The notes under the pieces: model-generated | What the model was told of the DNA's origin: nothing | The model's input: only the letters and a program-made list of their open reading frames with translations | Database searches by the model: none | NCBI GenBank assembly: GCA_964518725.1 | Contig: CAZFKP010000003.1 | Coordinates: 1-64,000, forward strand | Direction: 5' to 3' | Length of the DNA: 64,000 nt | Source of the DNA: JANRKF01 sp964518725 | GTDB taxonomy: Bacteria > Pseudomonadota > Alphaproteobacteria > Rickettsiales > SXRF01 | Made by a program: the position numbers and the translations under genes | Shown: positions 62,050-64,000 of the stretch, piece by piece | Layout of the letters: each line of letters begins with the position of its first letter | How positions within the stretch are numbered: position 1 is the stretch's first letter

Positions 62050-63797
62050 CCGAAGACGCCTACATTCCGCCGAAACCCGCAGGTACGGCGGACGATCCGT
62101 ATGATCCGCTGCAATATTTTATTGCGCTGTTTGAGGGCAAAACGGCGGCGGCCTCAACAAAGAAGCAACGCGCCGATACGATCGAGCAGGTGCTCAAAGA
62201 TCGCATTGTCGATGGCGACAAAAAGGGGTTAGAGGAAGACCTTGCCGAAGCCATGAAAATTCATGCGCCGCTTGCCATCATCAACGATATTTTACTCGCA
62301 GGGATGAAAGTGGTGGGCGAGTTGTTCGGCGCGGGCAAGATGCAATTGCCGTTTGTGCTGCAATCGGCGGAGACGATGAAGCGGGCGGTCGCCTACCTTG
62401 AGCAGTTCATGGAAAAAGTCGCAGGGCAGGAAAAAGGCACGATTGTGCTGGCAACGGTGAAAGGCGACGTGCACGATATCGGCAAGAACTTAGTCGACAT
62501 CATCCTCACCAATAACGGCTATAAAGTAATCAACCTCGGCATCAAGCAGCCGATCGCGAACATTATCACCGCCATTTCCGAACACAAGCCGGATGCGGTG
62601 GGGCTATCCGGCCTGCTGGTAAAATCCACCGTGGTGATGCGCGAAAATCTGGAGGAGCTGACAACGCTTGGCTACGATATTCCGGTGCTGCTTGGTGGTG
62701 CAGCGCTCACACGCGCGTATGTCGAGGAGGATTGTGTCGCGGCCTATGGTGCGGGGCGGGTGGCGTATGCACAAGATGCGTTTGACGGGCTCGACCTCAT
62801 GAACAAGGTTGCTGACAAGCAGTTCGATGCGTATCTTGAGGAGGTCAGAAAACGCAAGCACAACAAGCCGGCAAATGCCAAAGCCAAACAGCGCTGGAGC
62901 CAGAACGAAGAAGCTGGGCAGGCGCTGATTAACAAAAGCGACTTGCGGCCGGTCGATGTCGAGGCGATCAAGCTCAAGCGGGCGGAGTTGGCCGAACAAG
63001 CGGATGTACCGACCCCGCCTTTCTGGGGTGCGCGCATCATTGATTCGCTGCCGGTGAAGGCGCTGATCCCGTACCTGAATGACCAGATGCTGTTCACGTT
63101 CCACTGGGGTTTCAAGAAGGCAGGCAAAACGCTGGATGAGTATTGGAAATGGGTGGATAGCGAAGTGCGGCCGATCCTGAAGCGCCTGCTCGAAGAATGC
63201 GAGCGCGAGGATATTCTGCAGCCCAAGGCGGCGTACGGCTATTTTAAGGTGGCGGCTGAAAAAAACGACCTCATTCTTTTCGATGAATCAGGTGCAAAAG
63301 AAATCGGGCGCCTTGCACTGCCCCGACAGGATAAAGAAGGCGGCATCTGCATTGCCGATTTCTTTCGTGACGTGGATAGTGGCGAGCGTGACGTGCTGGC
63401 CATGCAGGTGGTGACGGCCGGGCAGAAGGTGGCCGATGTGGCGCGCGACTGGTTCAATAATAACCGCTATCAGGATTATCTGTATTTACATGGGCTGGGG
63501 GTGGAGATTGCCGAAGCGAGCGCCGAATATATGCATAAGCGCATCCGCGCCGAGCTTGGTTTCGGCCACGAGGATGAGCGTGATATGAAGAAACTCTTGA
63601 AGCAGGGCTATCGCGGTTCGCGCTATTCCTTCGGCTACCCCGCCTGCCCGCGGCTGGAAGATCAGGAAATATTGTTGAGGTTGTTAGGAGCCGGCAAGAT
63701 TGGCATCGAGCTGTCTGATGAATACCAGCTGCATCCCGAACAATCGACTTCGGCGATAGTTGTTCATCATCCGCAGGCGAAGTATTTTAATATTTAG
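62046..63797 (+). CDS. metH: Methionine synthase, cobalamin- and AdoMet-binding half
   Basis: This 583-residue protein is the second half of cobalamin-dependent methionine synthase. The cap helices (about 25-130) lead into the B12 domain with the cobalt-ligating His143 in KGDVHDIGKNLV and SALLV-type VGLSGLLVKST. From about 310 the AdoMet-activation domain follows, with PFWGARIIDSLP, LPRQDKEGGICIADFF and RGSRYSFGYPACPRLED near the end. It should work in complex with the N-terminal half at 9217-11055. It is coupled to hemJ by an ATGA overlap, so it is expressed with haem genes rather than with its partner. Confidence 0.93.
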   Translation: MTEDAYIPPKPAGTADDPYDPLQYFIALFEGKTAAASTKKQRADTIEQVLKDRIVDGDKKGLEEDLAEAMKIHAPLAIINDILLAGMKVVGELFGAGKMQLPFVLQSAETMKRAVAYLEQFMEKVAGQEKGTIVLATVKGDVHDIGKNLVDIILTNNGYKVINLGIKQPIANIITAISEHKPDAVGLSGLLVKSTVVMRENLEELTTLGYDIPVLLGGAALTRAYVEEDCVAAYGAGRVAYAQDAFDGLDLMNKVADKQFDAYLEEVRKRKHNKPANAKAKQRWSQNEEAGQALINKSDLRPVDVEAIKLKRAELAEQADVPTPPFWGARIIDSLPVKALIPYLNDQMLFTFHWGFKKAGKTLDEYWKWVDSEVRPILKRLLEECEREDILQPKAAYGYFKVAAEKNDLILFDESGAKEIGRLALPRQDKEGGICIADFFRDVDSGERDVLAMQVVTAGQKVADVARDWFNNNRYQDYLYLHGLGVEIAEASAEYMHKRIRAELGFGHEDERDMKKLLKQGYRGSRYSFGYPACPRLEDQEILLRLLGAGKIGIELSDEYQLHPEQSTSAIVVHHPQAKYFNI

Positions 63798-63800
63798 TGT

Positions 63801-63881
63801 GCCCGCTGCGCGACAAGCTGTTGCTCGCATGGCGCGACGCTCAAGGCTGGTTCGGCGCTACTTGCCTCACATCACGAGGGC
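63801..63881. repeat. Palindromic repeat element copy 3, between metH and comF
   Basis: The 81-bp segment starts GCCC and ends GGGC and matches copy 2 in GCTCA-GGCTG-TTCG-CGCT and CTCACATCACG (63839-63875 against 32399-32434). It fills almost the whole 85-bp gap between the convergent metH half-gene and comF. It could fold as an imperfect hairpin and act as a shared terminator. Confidence 0.7.
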
Positions 63882-63882
63882 T

Positions 63883-64000
63883 TTAATTCGCCCTCCGCGC
63901 CAGCGTCAGCACATTCACCTGAGATGCCCCAGCCTTCAGCAGCGTATAGGTACAGGCATGGATGGTTGCCCCCGTCGTCATCACATCGTCGATCAGCAGG
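63883..64000 (-). CDS. comF: ComF-family phosphoribosyltransferase, C-terminal end only
   Basis: The last 39 codons of a minus-strand gene are in the window, with the stop at 63883. They read LLIDDVMTTGATIHACTYTL and then LKAGASQVNVLTLARRAN. The LIDDVMTTGAT loop is the PRPP-binding signature of type I phosphoribosyltransferases, and this spacing to the C-terminus with L-x-L-A-R matches ComF proteins. The gene continues beyond the window. Confidence 0.85.
   Translation of the reverse strand, partial: LLIDDVMTTGATIHACTYTLLKAGASQVNVLTLARRAN

Noticed and set aside
1..64000. tRNA genes, CRISPR arrays, insertion sequences, prophage genes
   Set aside because: No cloverleaf-like intergenic sequence, regularly spaced repeats, transposase or phage motifs were seen on reading the gaps and proteins.

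Overview
The window is a gene-dense stretch of a Gram-negative bacterial chromosome, most likely an alphaproteobacterium outside the well-known model genera. The lineage call rests on gene order: rpsF-rpsR-DUF2232-rplI, radA-cvpA-purF-SDR, secB/tim44-mltA-smr, and dnaQ-coaE-aroE-ppsR facing hemE. A lipid A/Kdo block, outer-membrane barrels and a SecB/OmpA pair show an outer membrane. No rRNA, tRNA, CRISPR array, insertion sequence or prophage was recognised.

Layout. 1-4812: end of an unknown gene, then mltG and the fatty-acid genes fabF, acpP, fabG, fabD (minus). 5069-7146: ribosomal operon rpsF, rpsR, DUF2232, rplI (plus). 7164-9215: two sulfotransferase-like genes meeting stop to stop. 9217-11774: N-terminal half of methionine synthase, an acetyltransferase and a PspC protein (minus). 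11821-16648: radA, cvpA, purF, an SDR and an EI24-type membrane protein (plus). 16699-19543: two tandem copies of an unknown family, the second frameshifted. 19540-27287: beta-oxidation genes (acyl-CoA dehydrogenase, HAD/hydratase fusion, thiolase) interspersed with a TerC-like protein and a porin-like barrel. 27375-35963: ferredoxin reductase, a third sulfotransferase, MFS, PAP2, rlmN, an orphan winged-helix regulator, ribA and an orphan TAXI binding protein. 36109-42907: pmbA, an MsbA-type ABC exporter, an acyltransferase, waaA, lpxK and lpxL, forming an envelope-lipid block. 42908-53151: xseA, purD, a GT-C-like membrane enzyme, yciB, phoB, a broken pilin gene, cca, a histidine kinase/response regulator pair and smr. 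53152-59235: mltA, tim44, secB, an OmpA protein, dnaQ, coaE, aroE, ppsR. 59236-59557: probable chromosomal origin. 59558-64000: hemE, hemH, hemJ, the C-terminal half of methionine synthase, and the end of comF.

Three observations stand out. First, the 322-bp gap between ppsR and hemE has perfect and near-perfect DnaA boxes beside a T-rich tract, in the same gene context as the Caulobacter origin. Second, a short imperfectly palindromic repeat occurs three times: twice inside genes in the same reading frame, giving a shared EQQAS-x-GG peptide in an acyl-CoA dehydrogenase and in RlmN, and once between metH and comF. This resembles Rickettsia palindromic elements in behaviour. Third, methionine synthase is encoded as two separate half-proteins about 51 kb apart on opposite strands.

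The unknown tandem paralogues at 16699-19543 share a conserved internal (S/T)RRxML motif followed by a hydrophobic stretch and are the best candidates for an undescribed protein family. All functional calls are from reading motifs, lengths and neighbourhood by eye; no database search was run.
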